From Methylobacterium sp. J-068 (GTDB lineage Bacteria > Pseudomonadota > Alphaproteobacteria > Rhizobiales > Beijerinckiaceae): a stretch of 64,000 bases of DNA. The position numbers and the translations under genes are program-made. The DNA is taken from assembly GCF_022829445.1 (NCBI RefSeq), contig NZ_JAKSXY010000122.1, positions 1 through 64,000 of the forward strand, read 5' to 3'. This document shows, in pieces, positions 9,048 through 16,025 of the stretch; positions within the stretch are counted from its first letter, which is position 1; each line of letters begins with the position of its first letter. The notes under the pieces were generated by a model. The model was given only the letters and a program-made list of their open reading frames with translations. It ran no database searches and had not been told where the DNA came from.

Positions 9048-9773
9048 GTGTTCAAGCGCTTCCTGACCTCCGAGATCCGCGACGCGCGCCGCATGGCGCG
9101 GATCGCCCGCTTCGAGCGGCCGATCGCCGGCCCGGTCTCGCGGGCCAAGGCCTGGGCGAACATGCTGCTGGTGGATCACGGGGTGTTCCGCCTCGCCTAC
9201 CTGAACCGGCACCGGATCGGCCAGGGCAAGGTCTGGCGCTCGGCACAGCCGACGCCGCATCAGCTGGCCTGGTTCAAGCGGCAGGGGGTGCGCACGGTGA
9301 TCTCGCTCCGGGGCGGGCGCGAGCACGGCTCCTGGCCTCTCCAGCGGGAGGCCTGCGAGCGCCAGGGCCTGACCCTGGTCGAATTCGTCCTGCGCTCGCG
9401 TGAGGCCCCTTCGCGCGAGACCATCCTGGCGGCGAAGGCGTTCTTCGACGGGGTCGAGTATCCGGCGATCATGCATTGCAAGTCGGGGGCGGACCGGGCC
9501 GGGCTCGGCGCCGCCCTCTACCTGATCCTGCACGAGAAGCTGCCGGTGGCCGAGGCGATGGGCCAGCTCTCGGCGCGGTACGGCCATTTCCGCTTCGCCA
9601 AGACGGGTATCCTGGACGCGTTCTTCGCGCTCTACCGGCGCGAGGGCGAGGCGAAGGGGCTCGATTTCCTGACCTGGGTCGAGACGGACTACGATCCGGA
9701 AGCCCTCAAGCGCTCGTTCCGTCCGGGATTCTGGTCGGATCTGGTGGTCGACCGGATCATCAAGCGGGAATAG
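9048..9773 (+). CDS. Cysteine-based (tyrosine/dual-specificity) phosphatase
   Basis: 241 aa with GTG start at 9048. The P-loop HCKSGADRAG carries the C144-x5-R150 signature of the cysteine phosphatase superfamily. The preceding WRSAQPTPHQLAWFKRQGVRTVISLRGGR resembles bacterial dual-specificity/SIW14-like phosphatases. The C-terminal third (ARYGHFRFAKTGILDAF onward) is an added region typical of alphaproteobacterial members. The substrate is unknown; possibilities include phosphotyrosine proteins or inositol phosphates. No signal peptide. It is divergent from the GNAT gene across 213 bp with no recognisable elements. Confidence 0.82.
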   Translation: MFKRFLTSEIRDARRMARIARFERPIAGPVSRAKAWANMLLVDHGVFRLAYLNRHRIGQGKVWRSAQPTPHQLAWFKRQGVRTVISLRGGREHGSWPLQREACERQGLTLVEFVLRSREAPSRETILAAKAFFDGVEYPAIMHCKSGADRAGLGAALYLILHEKLPVAEAMGQLSARYGHFRFAKTGILDAFFALYRREGEAKGLDFLTWVETDYDPEALKRSFRPGFWSDLVVDRIIKRE

Positions 9774-9777
9774 CCGG

Positions 9778-9808
9778 AAAAAAACCCGCCGCGGCGAAGC
9801 CGGGCGGG
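9778..9808 (-). terminator. Intrinsic terminator for the 53-aa gene
   Basis: Read on the minus strand, a 10-bp GC stem with one bulged C and a TTC loop (core CGGC-TTC-GCCG) is followed by seven T. This is the most canonical terminator in the window and supports transcription of the small ORF at 9884-10045. It lies 75 bp after that stop and directly abuts the end of the phosphatase gene on the other strand. Confidence 0.7.
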
Positions 9809-9883
9809 CGCGGTCGATGCCATGATCGACGTCATCCGATATTGGATCGCGGGGCCGGTCGGCGACCCCGCGACGGCCTGCGC

Positions 9884-10045
9884 TCAGGCGGCGAGACGGA
9901 CGGCCGACGACGGCGCGTTCTCGTTGCCGGCGATGAAGCGGCCGGAAGTCGACAGCGGACCGCTCTTCGGCGTCAGGGCATTGGCGGCGATGAAGACCAG
10001 CGAGACGTTCAAGGCAGCGGCGGCGGCAACGAAGAGAGCGATCAT
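9884..10045 (-). CDS. Small single-pass membrane protein, unknown
   Basis: 53 aa from ATG 10045. One hydrophobic helix (residues about 1-22, MIALFVAAAAALNVSLVFIA) and a short polar tail rich in Ser/Ala. An open extension to 10195 adds Cys- and Arg-rich sequence without coding character. Support for it being real: the N-terminal helix pattern and the strong terminator downstream. No ribosome site stands out. I do not recognise a family. Confidence 0.5.
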   Translation of the reverse strand: MIALFVAAAAALNVSLVFIAANALTPKSGPLSTSGRFIAGNENAPSSAVRLAA

Positions 10046-10102
10046 CGGAAGGTGTCCCAGAGCAGGTGCGATGAGCCGCATATGGCACCGCACCATTCGC
10101 GC

Positions 10103-10112
10103 TGGTATACCA
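10103..10112. promoter_or_regulatory. Perfect palindrome TGGTATACCA, possible operator
   Basis: A 10-bp perfect palindrome in the 234-bp gap 10046-10279. Its form resembles operators of GntR/FadR-type regulators (core GTATAC), by general knowledge. It sits about 58 bp upstream of the 53-aa gene. No regulator gene is adjacent. The rest of the gap shows nothing recognisable. Confidence 0.3.
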
Positions 10113-10279
10113 AATTCTACACACCACCCATGCAGGCATCGCATCGCGATCCCCCTCAGAGCGTCGTCACCCGCGTTCGACGGCGTCCTGTGCATCGGAA
10201 GGCTGAGTCCGGCGCAACGCTTCCATTCGCGATGAGCGCGGAGGCGGGGTTCGGGAACACCGCATGCCGCATTGCGAAA

Positions 10280-10480
10280 TCAGTTCGTCGCGAGGCCCTC
10301 GATCATCGCCTCGAAGGAGGCCCTATCGACCAACGTGTCGCCGAACAGGACCACGAGCGTCAGGATCAAACCGACGCAGCTCAGGTAGACCAGCAGGAAC
10401 AAGTCCTTGTTCTTGCTCGTCGCGAGGACGATCCCGGCGAACGGGAGACTTTGGAGGGTGAGCGTCGCTGCGATGTTCAT
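10280..10480 (-). CDS. Small membrane protein, unknown
   Basis: 66 aa from ATG 10480 with a weak GAGG element upstream. A hydrophobic N-terminus (MNIAATLTLQSLPFAGIVLA) and a second, stronger hydrophobic segment at about residues 27-46 (DLFLLVYLSCVGLILTLVVL) suggest one or two membrane spans. The ending is polar. Amino-acid composition is coding-like, but no family is recognised. It precedes the 53-aa small protein on the same strand, and both may belong to short membrane-protein transcripts. Confidence 0.4.
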   Translation of the reverse strand: MNIAATLTLQSLPFAGIVLATSKNKDLFLLVYLSCVGLILTLVVLFGDTLVDRASFEAMIEGLATN

Positions 10481-10625
10481 GCCCGGCCTCGACCCCTATC
10501 CGCGCGATTGCCCGGTCGACCATTCCGGCGGGCCAGGTCGGCCCACCGGACTCTCGGTATCGTCTCACCGGCCGATCGGTTGCAACCGCGACGGGCTGGC
10601 GGGCGCGGGCCCGGACGAAGCCCGT

Positions 10626-11912
10626 TCAGGCCAGCCGGACCGGCTGCGACGCGAGGGGGAGCTCGACGCCGTCCTCGGTGAGGAAGCGGGACCGCATCGG
10701 CTTCAGGACGAACATCGCCAGGATCGCCGCGACGACGTTGAGCCCGATGATGATCGAGAACACCGCCGACCAGCCATAGGTGGCCGAGATCACGCTCGCG
10801 ATCGGCACCAGGAAGGAGGCGGTGCCCTTCGCGGTGTAGAGCAGGCCGGCATTGGTGGTCGCGAACTTCGAGCCGAACGTGTCGCCGCAGGTGGCCGGAA
10901 ACAACGAGTAGATCTCGCCGAACACCCCGAAATAGACCGCCGTGGCGAAGACGAAGACCAGCGGATGAGTGCCGTAGGTCAGCAGGGTGATGATGGCCAG
11001 AGCCGCGATCGAGAAGGCGATGAACATGGTGTTCTCGCGTCCGAGATTATCGGAGACGAAGCCGAAGAACGGCCGCCCGAAGCCATCGAAGATCCGGTCG
11101 AGGGAAATCGCGAAGGTGAGCGCCGCCATCTGCAGGCCGAAGAGGCTGACCGGCACGTCCGCGACCTTGAAGTCGTGGGCGATCGGGGCGATCTGCGCCG
11201 CCGCCATCAGGCCGCCGGAGGCCACCATCACGAAGATCACGTACATCAGCCAGAAGACCGGGGTGCGCACCACCTCGCGCGGGGTCCGGTCGATCCGGGT
11301 CTGGGGCAGGCGCAGGGTCTTGCGCTGGACCGGCACGGCCAGCGACGGCTTGCGCAGGAAGAACGAGAGCAGGACGACGATCGCGCCCTGGCCGAGGCCG
11401 AAGGTCAGGAAGGCATCCTGGTAGCCGCTGGTGGCGATCATCTTGGCGATCGGGATCACGGTGACGGCGGCGCCCGCTCCGAAACCGGCCGCCGTGGCGC
11501 CGGCGGCGAGGCCGCGCCGGTGCGGGAACCACTTCAGCGCGTTGCCGACGCAGGTGCCGTAGACGGAGCCGGCTCCGATGCCGCCGACGACGGAGGCCGC
11601 GTAGAGCAGGAAGAGCGAGTCCGCGTGCGCGTTGATGAACCAGGCCAGCGCGATCATCACGCCGCCGAAGCAGACGACGATGCGCGGGCCGTAGCGGTCG
11701 ACGAACCAGGCCTCGACCGGGACCAGCCAGGTCTCGGTGGCGACGAAGATCGTGAAGGCGAACTGGATGGCGGCGCGGCCCCAGTGAAACTTGGCGTCGA
11801 TCGGGTCGACGAAGAGGGTCCAGCCGTATTGGAGATTGGCGATCATCGCCATGCAGAGCACGCCGAAGGCAAGCTGCCACCACTTGGCGGACGGTGAGTC
11901 CTGACGTTCCAT
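10626..11912 (-). CDS. oxlT: MFS transporter, oxalate/formate antiporter-like
   Basis: 428 aa, 12 predicted membrane helices, major facilitator superfamily. Start ATG 11912 is preceded by AAGGAA about 8 nt upstream. In Oxalobacter OxlT, an Arg on TM8 and a Lys on TM11 bind the oxalate dianion; here R280 (FDGFGRPFFGFVSDN) and K362 (LLYTAKGTASFLVP) fall at corresponding places. This supports an oxalate:formate exchanger, a reasonable trait for a methylotroph that degrades oxalate, although frc/oxc genes are not in this window. The central loop at about 190-215 is basic. An imperfect GntR-like inverted repeat lies upstream. Confidence 0.85.
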   Translation of the reverse strand: MERQDSPSAKWWQLAFGVLCMAMIANLQYGWTLFVDPIDAKFHWGRAAIQFAFTIFVATETWLVPVEAWFVDRYGPRIVVCFGGVMIALAWFINAHADSLFLLYAASVVGGIGAGSVYGTCVGNALKWFPHRRGLAAGATAAGFGAGAAVTVIPIAKMIATSGYQDAFLTFGLGQGAIVVLLSFFLRKPSLAVPVQRKTLRLPQTRIDRTPREVVRTPVFWLMYVIFVMVASGGLMAAAQIAPIAHDFKVADVPVSLFGLQMAALTFAISLDRIFDGFGRPFFGFVSDNLGRENTMFIAFSIAALAIITLLTYGTHPLVFVFATAVYFGVFGEIYSLFPATCGDTFGSKFATTNAGLLYTAKGTASFLVPIASVISATYGWSAVFSIIIGLNVVAAILAMFVLKPMRSRFLTEDGVELPLASQPVRLA

Positions 11913-11974
11913 CCCGGATTCCTTCTCGATCGGATTCTTCGTGCCGACCGCGACACCATGCACCAAAATTCTTT

Positions 11975-11987
11975 GTATGCAATATAC
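11975..11987. promoter_or_regulatory. Possible operator upstream of oxlT
   Basis: Inverted GTAT (11975-11978) / ATAC (11984-11987) within TTGTATGCAATATACCA, an AT-rich patch in an otherwise GC-rich 289-bp gap (11913-12201), 63 bp upstream of oxlT. It resembles FCD-type GntR operators such as TTGTATACAA. The call rests on shape only. Confidence 0.3.
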
Positions 11988-12201
11988 CAGGGAATGAAAT
12001 GTGATTCAGAACGTGCGGCCGACACAAAGCGCGATGGCGTCGGCAGGATCGTGCAACGCAGGGGCGTGACGTCGGATCGAACGCGCGTCGAGGCTCGCCG
12101 GACGCCGCCGGCCTTCACGGTCCGGACCCGGCGAGAACGGAGGTGCCCGGCCCGCGCGGGCGCGGCTCAGTCGCCTCCGCTTCGATCGGGCGGAAGCCGT
12201 C

Positions 12202-13059
12202 TCACTCCGCTGCGACGCGGCTCGCCTCGCGGTAGGGATGAGCCGGATAGGTTCCGATGATCCGAACCTCCCGCGAGAAGTAGGCGAGTTCGGCGAGCGC
12301 GCGGGACAGGCCGGGCTCGTCCGGGTGGCCGTCGACCTCGGCGTAGAACTGCGTGGCCGAGAATTGGCCCTCGACCATGTAGCTCTCGAGCTTCGACATG
12401 TTGACGCCGTTCGTGGCGAAGCCGCCGAGCGCCTTGTAGAGCGCGGCCGGGATGTTGCGGACCCGGAAGACGAAGCTGGTGACGACAGGACCGGATTCGG
12501 GCTCGACCGCCTCGGGCTCGGGCGAGAACACGACGAAGCGGGTGGTGTTGTGGCTCTCGTCCTCGACGTCGCGGGCCAGGATGTCGAGGCCGTAGACCTC
12601 CGCCGCGAGGGCCGGCGCCAGGGCGGCCCGGCTCGGATCGCCGGCTTCCGCGATCTCGCGGGCGGCGCCGGCCGTGTCGCCGGCCACCACGGGCCGGAGG
12701 CCGAGGCGCCGGATGATCTTGCGGCACTGGCCCAGGGCATGGACGTGGGTGTGCACGCTCTTCAGGGCGTCGACGGGCGTGCCGGGCAGGACCATCAGCT
12801 GGAAGTGGATCGGCAGGAAATGCTCGGCCACGATGTGCAGGCCCGAGGTCGGGATGAGGTGGTGGATGTCCGCGACGCGGCCCGCGATCGAGTTCTCGAT
12901 CGGGATCATGGCCCGCGCCGCGCGGCCCTCCTTCACCGCCGCGAAGGCGTCCTCGAAGCTCGGGCACGGCAGCGGCGTCCAGTCCGGGTAAGCCTGGGCG
13001 CAGATGATGTGGGAATTCGCGCCGGGCTCGCCCTGATAGGAGATCGTGCGTTGGGGCAT
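12202..13059 (-). CDS. pheA: Prephenate dehydratase
   Basis: Converts prephenate to phenylpyruvate in phenylalanine synthesis; monofunctional, 285 aa (no chorismate mutase domain). Catalytic domain from MPQRTISYQGEPGANS, with PIENSIAG (53-60) and the catalytic NTTRF (171-175). The C-terminal ACT domain (about 195-270) holds the regulatory sequence MSKLESYM in place of the usual LESRP, so Phe binding may differ slightly, as in other alphaproteobacterial enzymes. Start ATG 13059 was chosen by homology; the frame is open further upstream. kdsB lies upstream on the same strand with an 89-bp gap. Confidence 0.95.
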   Translation of the reverse strand: MPQRTISYQGEPGANSHIICAQAYPDWTPLPCPSFEDAFAAVKEGRAARAMIPIENSIAGRVADIHHLIPTSGLHIVAEHFLPIHFQLMVLPGTPVDALKSVHTHVHALGQCRKIIRRLGLRPVVAGDTAGAAREIAEAGDPSRAALAPALAAEVYGLDILARDVEDESHNTTRFVVFSPEPEAVEPESGPVVTSFVFRVRNIPAALYKALGGFATNGVNMSKLESYMVEGQFSATQFYAEVDGHPDEPGLSRALAELAYFSREVRIIGTYPAHPYREASRVAAE

Positions 13060-13148
13060 GGCGGACCTGTCTTGTTCCGGACTTCGTGCGACGTCCGCGT
13101 GATCGCTTGGCCACGCGGGACGTCGGCTTGGCTCGGGCGGACGCCGTA

Positions 13149-13892
13149 TCAGTTCAGCCGGCGGGCCGCCAGGATGGCGCGTGCGCGCTCCAGGTCGGCG
13201 GGCGTGTCGACGCCGAGCGGCAGATCGTCGACCACGATGGCGTCGATGCGCATGCCCGCCTCCAGGGCGCGGAGCTGTTCGAGCTTCTCGCGCGTCTCCA
13301 GCTCGCCGGGCGGCAGGGCCATGAACCGCGCCAGCGCCTTCCGGCGATACGCGTAGAGGCCGATGTGATGATAGAGCGGCCCCTCCCCCCACGGCGCTTC
13401 GGCGCGGGTGAAATAGAGCGCGCGCAGGCGGCGGGTGCCGACGGCGTGACCGATGAGCTTGACCACGTTCGGGTCGCGCCGCTCGGCCTCGTGGGTGATG
13501 ATCGCGCAGAGGGTCGCGATGTCCACCGAGCGGTCGGCAAGCGGCAGGATCGCGGCGCCGATGATGCCCGGATCGATGGTGGGCAGGTCGCCCTGCACGT
13601 TCACGACGACGTCGTGATTGCCCTGCGGATCGATGATCTCCAGGGCTTCCGCAAGGCGGTCGGAGCCGGAGGGATGATCGGGTCGCGTCATCACCGCGAG
13701 GCCGCCGACGGCCTCGATGGCCTCGACGATGGCGGGCGTATCCGTGGCCACGACCACGGGCCCGATGCCGGCCTCCACGGCGCGGCGCCAGACATGGACG
13801 ATCATCGGCTCCCCGGCCAGATCCGCCATCGGCTTGTTCGGCAGGCGGGTCGCGGCCATGCGCGCGGGAATGAGGACGAGGGGATCGGACAT
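13149..13892 (-). CDS. kdsB: 3-deoxy-manno-octulosonate cytidylyltransferase
   Basis: Activates KDO with CTP to CMP-KDO for lipopolysaccharide inner-core synthesis. 247 aa, normal length. Nucleotide-binding start VLIPARMAATRLPNKPMADLAG, then HPSGSDRLAEAL and NVQGDLPTIDP (Mg/CTP site), and GLYAYRRKAL near residue 180, all family signatures. It is followed by pheA on the same strand, a pairing I recall from Rhizobiales. Upstream, the 308-bp region 13893-14200 separates it from a divergent cytochrome gene and shows no further gene or clear promoter. Confidence 0.96.
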   Translation of the reverse strand: MSDPLVLIPARMAATRLPNKPMADLAGEPMIVHVWRRAVEAGIGPVVVATDTPAIVEAIEAVGGLAVMTRPDHPSGSDRLAEALEIIDPQGNHDVVVNVQGDLPTIDPGIIGAAILPLADRSVDIATLCAIITHEAERRDPNVVKLIGHAVGTRRLRALYFTRAEAPWGEGPLYHHIGLYAYRRKALARFMALPPGELETREKLEQLRALEAGMRIDAIVVDDLPLGVDTPADLERARAILAARRLN

Positions 13893-14200
13893 CGCGCTTC
13901 TGACCCTGCTCCGGCTAGCGCCGGTGCTTAACAGCGGCGGTCCGGGTTGTCATGCCGGTCGCCCCTCGGAGCCGAACGAGGGCGCGAACGTCTCGAGACG
14001 GCGAGGAAGCGAGTGAGGAAACTGGGCGACACTCCCCGCTCTGCGACGACGCGAACGTCGAGTCCGCCCGAGTCCAGCATTGTCAAGGTCGGGCTTCAGC
14101 GGCTAAGCACCCTCGACCGTTTCCAAAGTTCGGCCCATCAGGCGCCGCACTTCGCCCTGACCCCTATCCCCTCAGGCCGGCCGCACCGGAGTTGTCGAGA

Positions 14201-15097
14201 ATGGACTCTTTCGAGCTGAACAAGGTCGCGGGTGCCGCGCTCGGCGCGCTGCTGTTCGCCGTGGGGTCGGGCTTCGTCGCCGAACTGATCTATCACCCGA
14301 AGCCCGCGGGCCCGGCTGGCTACGCGCTCCCTGAGCCGCAGGCGAAGGCGGGCGGCGGCGCGGCGCCGGAGGCCAAGGCCGAGCCCCTGCCCATCCGCCT
14401 CGCCAGCGCCAGCGCCGACAAGGGACAGGCCGCCGCCAAGAAGTGCGCCTCCTGCCACAGCTTCGAGAAGGGCGGCCCGAACAAGGTCGGCCCGCATCTC
14501 TGGGGTGTCGTCGACCGTCAGCGCGCGCACGAGCCCGGCTTCGAGTACTCTGCCGCCCTGAAGGAGAAGGGCGGCACCTGGACCTACGACGAGCTCGACC
14601 ACTTCCTGACCAATCCGAAGGGCTACGTCCCCGGCACCAAGATGGCGTTCGCCGGCATCTCCTCGCCGACCGAGCGTGCCGACGTGATCACGTACCTGCG
14701 CACTCTCGCCGACACCCCGGCCCCGCTGCCGGCCGTGGAGAAGAAGGCCGAGGCCGAGAAGCCGGCCGATACCAAGCCGGCAGCGGCCGATGCCAAGCCG
14801 GCGGACAAGCCGGCCGAGGCGAAGGCCGCCCCGGATTCGAAGCCCGCCGCCGAGGTCCGGCGCGAGGAGACCGCGAAGGATGCGGGGCAGAAGGGCTCGG
14901 ACAAGGCGAAACCGTCCGAGGACCAGAAGCCTGAAGTGAACGTTCCGGGCACCGCCGCCAAGCCGACCGTCGCGGGTGAGGACGCCAACAAGCCGGCCTC
15001 CGTGAAGCCCGCCGACGACACCCCGGTCCAGGCGTCCCCCGCTGCGCCCTCGGAGCCCGCTACGACCGTGCCGGCCGAGAAACCCGCGCAGCCGTAA
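14201..15097 (+). CDS. Membrane-anchored cytochrome c with long Ala/Lys/Pro tail
   Basis: 298 aa from ATG 14201. An uncleaved N-terminal helix (residues 8-30) anchors a class I cytochrome c domain: heme site CASCH (82-86), PNKVGPHLWGVV, and distal Met ligand in PGTKMAF (M148). This matches CycM/c552-type electron carriers that pass electrons to terminal oxidase. After residue 175 comes about 120 aa of low-complexity Ala, Lys, Pro, Glu and Asp repeats (KPAD, KPAEAK), longer than in typical CycM, probably extended in the periplasm. It is divergent from kdsB. A hairpin with T6 follows the stop. Confidence 0.88.
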   Translation: MDSFELNKVAGAALGALLFAVGSGFVAELIYHPKPAGPAGYALPEPQAKAGGGAAPEAKAEPLPIRLASASADKGQAAAKKCASCHSFEKGGPNKVGPHLWGVVDRQRAHEPGFEYSAALKEKGGTWTYDELDHFLTNPKGYVPGTKMAFAGISSPTERADVITYLRTLADTPAPLPAVEKKAEAEKPADTKPAAADAKPADKPAEAKAAPDSKPAAEVRREETAKDAGQKGSDKAKPSEDQKPEVNVPGTAAKPTVAGEDANKPASVKPADDTPVQASPAAPSEPATTVPAEKPAQP

Positions 15098-15110
15098 GCG
15101 GCGGGCATCG

Positions 15111-15148
15111 GGCGATCAGACGAGGCCGGGCATCGCCTGGCCTTTTTT
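15111..15148 (+). terminator. Intrinsic terminator after cytochrome c gene
   Basis: GGCGAT (15111-15116) can pair with ATCGCC (15132-15137), or AGGCC (15123-15127) with GGCCT (15139-15143); the latter is directly followed by a run of six T (15143-15148). The two mutually exclusive stems lie 14 bp beyond the stop. Confidence 0.65.
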
Positions 15149-15194
15149 CGTTTGGCACGGGGACGTCGCGATCACCGCGCCGCGTCCGCCTCGA

Positions 15195-15530
15195 TCAGCG
15201 ATCGAGATCCAGGAAAAATCGCACAGCTTCGTCGAGCCGACGCATGTATTCGTCTTCTAGACGCCCGACCGTGTCTTTGATCTTGGCACGCGGCACGGTC
15301 ACGATCTTGTCGACCTGGATCTGACTGGGCTCGCGAAGTCCGTTGACTCGACTCGGCTGCACGTCGACGCGCAGCATGGGAGCGCCGAAAACGCGTTCGC
15401 TCGTCATCAAGCACAGCGTGACACTGTCGGTTTCGAGAAAATCGTCGCCCTGGATGACGACGCAGGGACGCGGCTTGCTGGTGTAGCTTCCCTTGACGGT
15501 GAGGATCACGATCCCTTGCCGCTCAACCAT
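15195..15530 (-). CDS. MazF/PemK-type endoribonuclease toxin
   Basis: 111 aa. The N-terminus shows the PemK/MazF barrel: GIVILTVKGSYTSKPRPCVVIQ, then SVTLCLMTSE, RVDVQPSRVNGLREPSQIQVDKIVTVPRAKI, with the conserved Ser/Thr and Arg of the active site. Toxins of this family cut mRNA at short motifs and stop growth. The ATG at 15530 overlaps the antitoxin gene by 8 bp, so the two are translated together and the antitoxin is made first. Cleavage specificity is unknown. Confidence 0.9.
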   Translation of the reverse strand: MVERQGIVILTVKGSYTSKPRPCVVIQGDDFLETDSVTLCLMTSERVFGAPMLRVDVQPSRVNGLREPSQIQVDKIVTVPRAKIKDTVGRLEDEYMRRLDEAVRFFLDLDR

Positions 15531-15765
15531 GGTCGAGATCCTGCACGTCGGAGATCAGGGCATTGGTTTCCCTGGCATCGCTCGCAGCAGAGACTAGGCG
15601 GCTCTGGCGGCGCGCTTCCTTGCGACGGCTTTCCCTGACGTATTCCTCGACGAGCATGCGCAACGCCCCGGACGGGGTCGTGCTGTCCCGCCGCGCGGCG
15701 TCCGCGAAAGCCTGCTTGAGACGTTCGTCCAACCGCACTTGCAGGATCGTGCTGTCACGTGCCAC
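15523..15765 (-). CDS. Ribbon-helix-helix antitoxin of the MazEF-type pair
   Basis: 80 aa from a GTG at 15765 preceded by GAGGAG 6 nt upstream; a TTG at 15789 is a weaker alternative. The N-terminal part (TILQVRLDERLKQAFADAARRDSTTPSGALRMLVEEYV) is a ribbon-helix-helix DNA-binding unit, and the charged C-terminal half is expected to wrap the toxin. It is upstream of and overlaps the toxin gene. A wide TGTATG/CATACA inverted repeat directly upstream could be its operator, which would give autoregulation. Confidence 0.82.
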   Translation of the reverse strand: MARDSTILQVRLDERLKQAFADAARRDSTTPSGALRMLVEEYVRESRRKEARRQSRLVSAASDARETNALISDVQDLDHG

Positions 15766-15777
15766 GCCCTGCTCCTC

Positions 15778-15812
15778 TGTATGATCCAATCTGTCCTACA
15801 TTTCAGCATACA
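15778..15812. promoter_or_regulatory. Possible operator of the MazEF-type pair
   Basis: Inverted repeat TGTATG (15778-15783) / CATACA (15807-15812) with a 23-bp spacer, immediately upstream of the antitoxin start. The half-sites are two helical turns or more apart, suitable for two RHH dimers. Based on shape alone. Confidence 0.35.
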
Positions 15813-16025
15813 TGTCGGCAACGATGGACGAAAGCCTGAGGGCTCGGCCTCGCGGCCGCTGCAGACATACGAACTGTGGCGCCGGCGATGCGGACCATCC
15901 TTCCGTCATGCGCGCACACGCCCGCTTGGCGTTCGCCACGGGTCCGTCCTAGAACGTGCGCCTGCCGTCGCCGGTGCGGCGGTGGGCCCCCCGCGACCCC
16001 GGAATCCGGAGACCGCCAGCCCGTG

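Noticed and set aside
8835..10139. N-terminal extension of the GNAT gene to 603 codons
   Set aside because: Residues upstream of 8834 are non-coding in character and overlap the phosphatase gene on the other strand.
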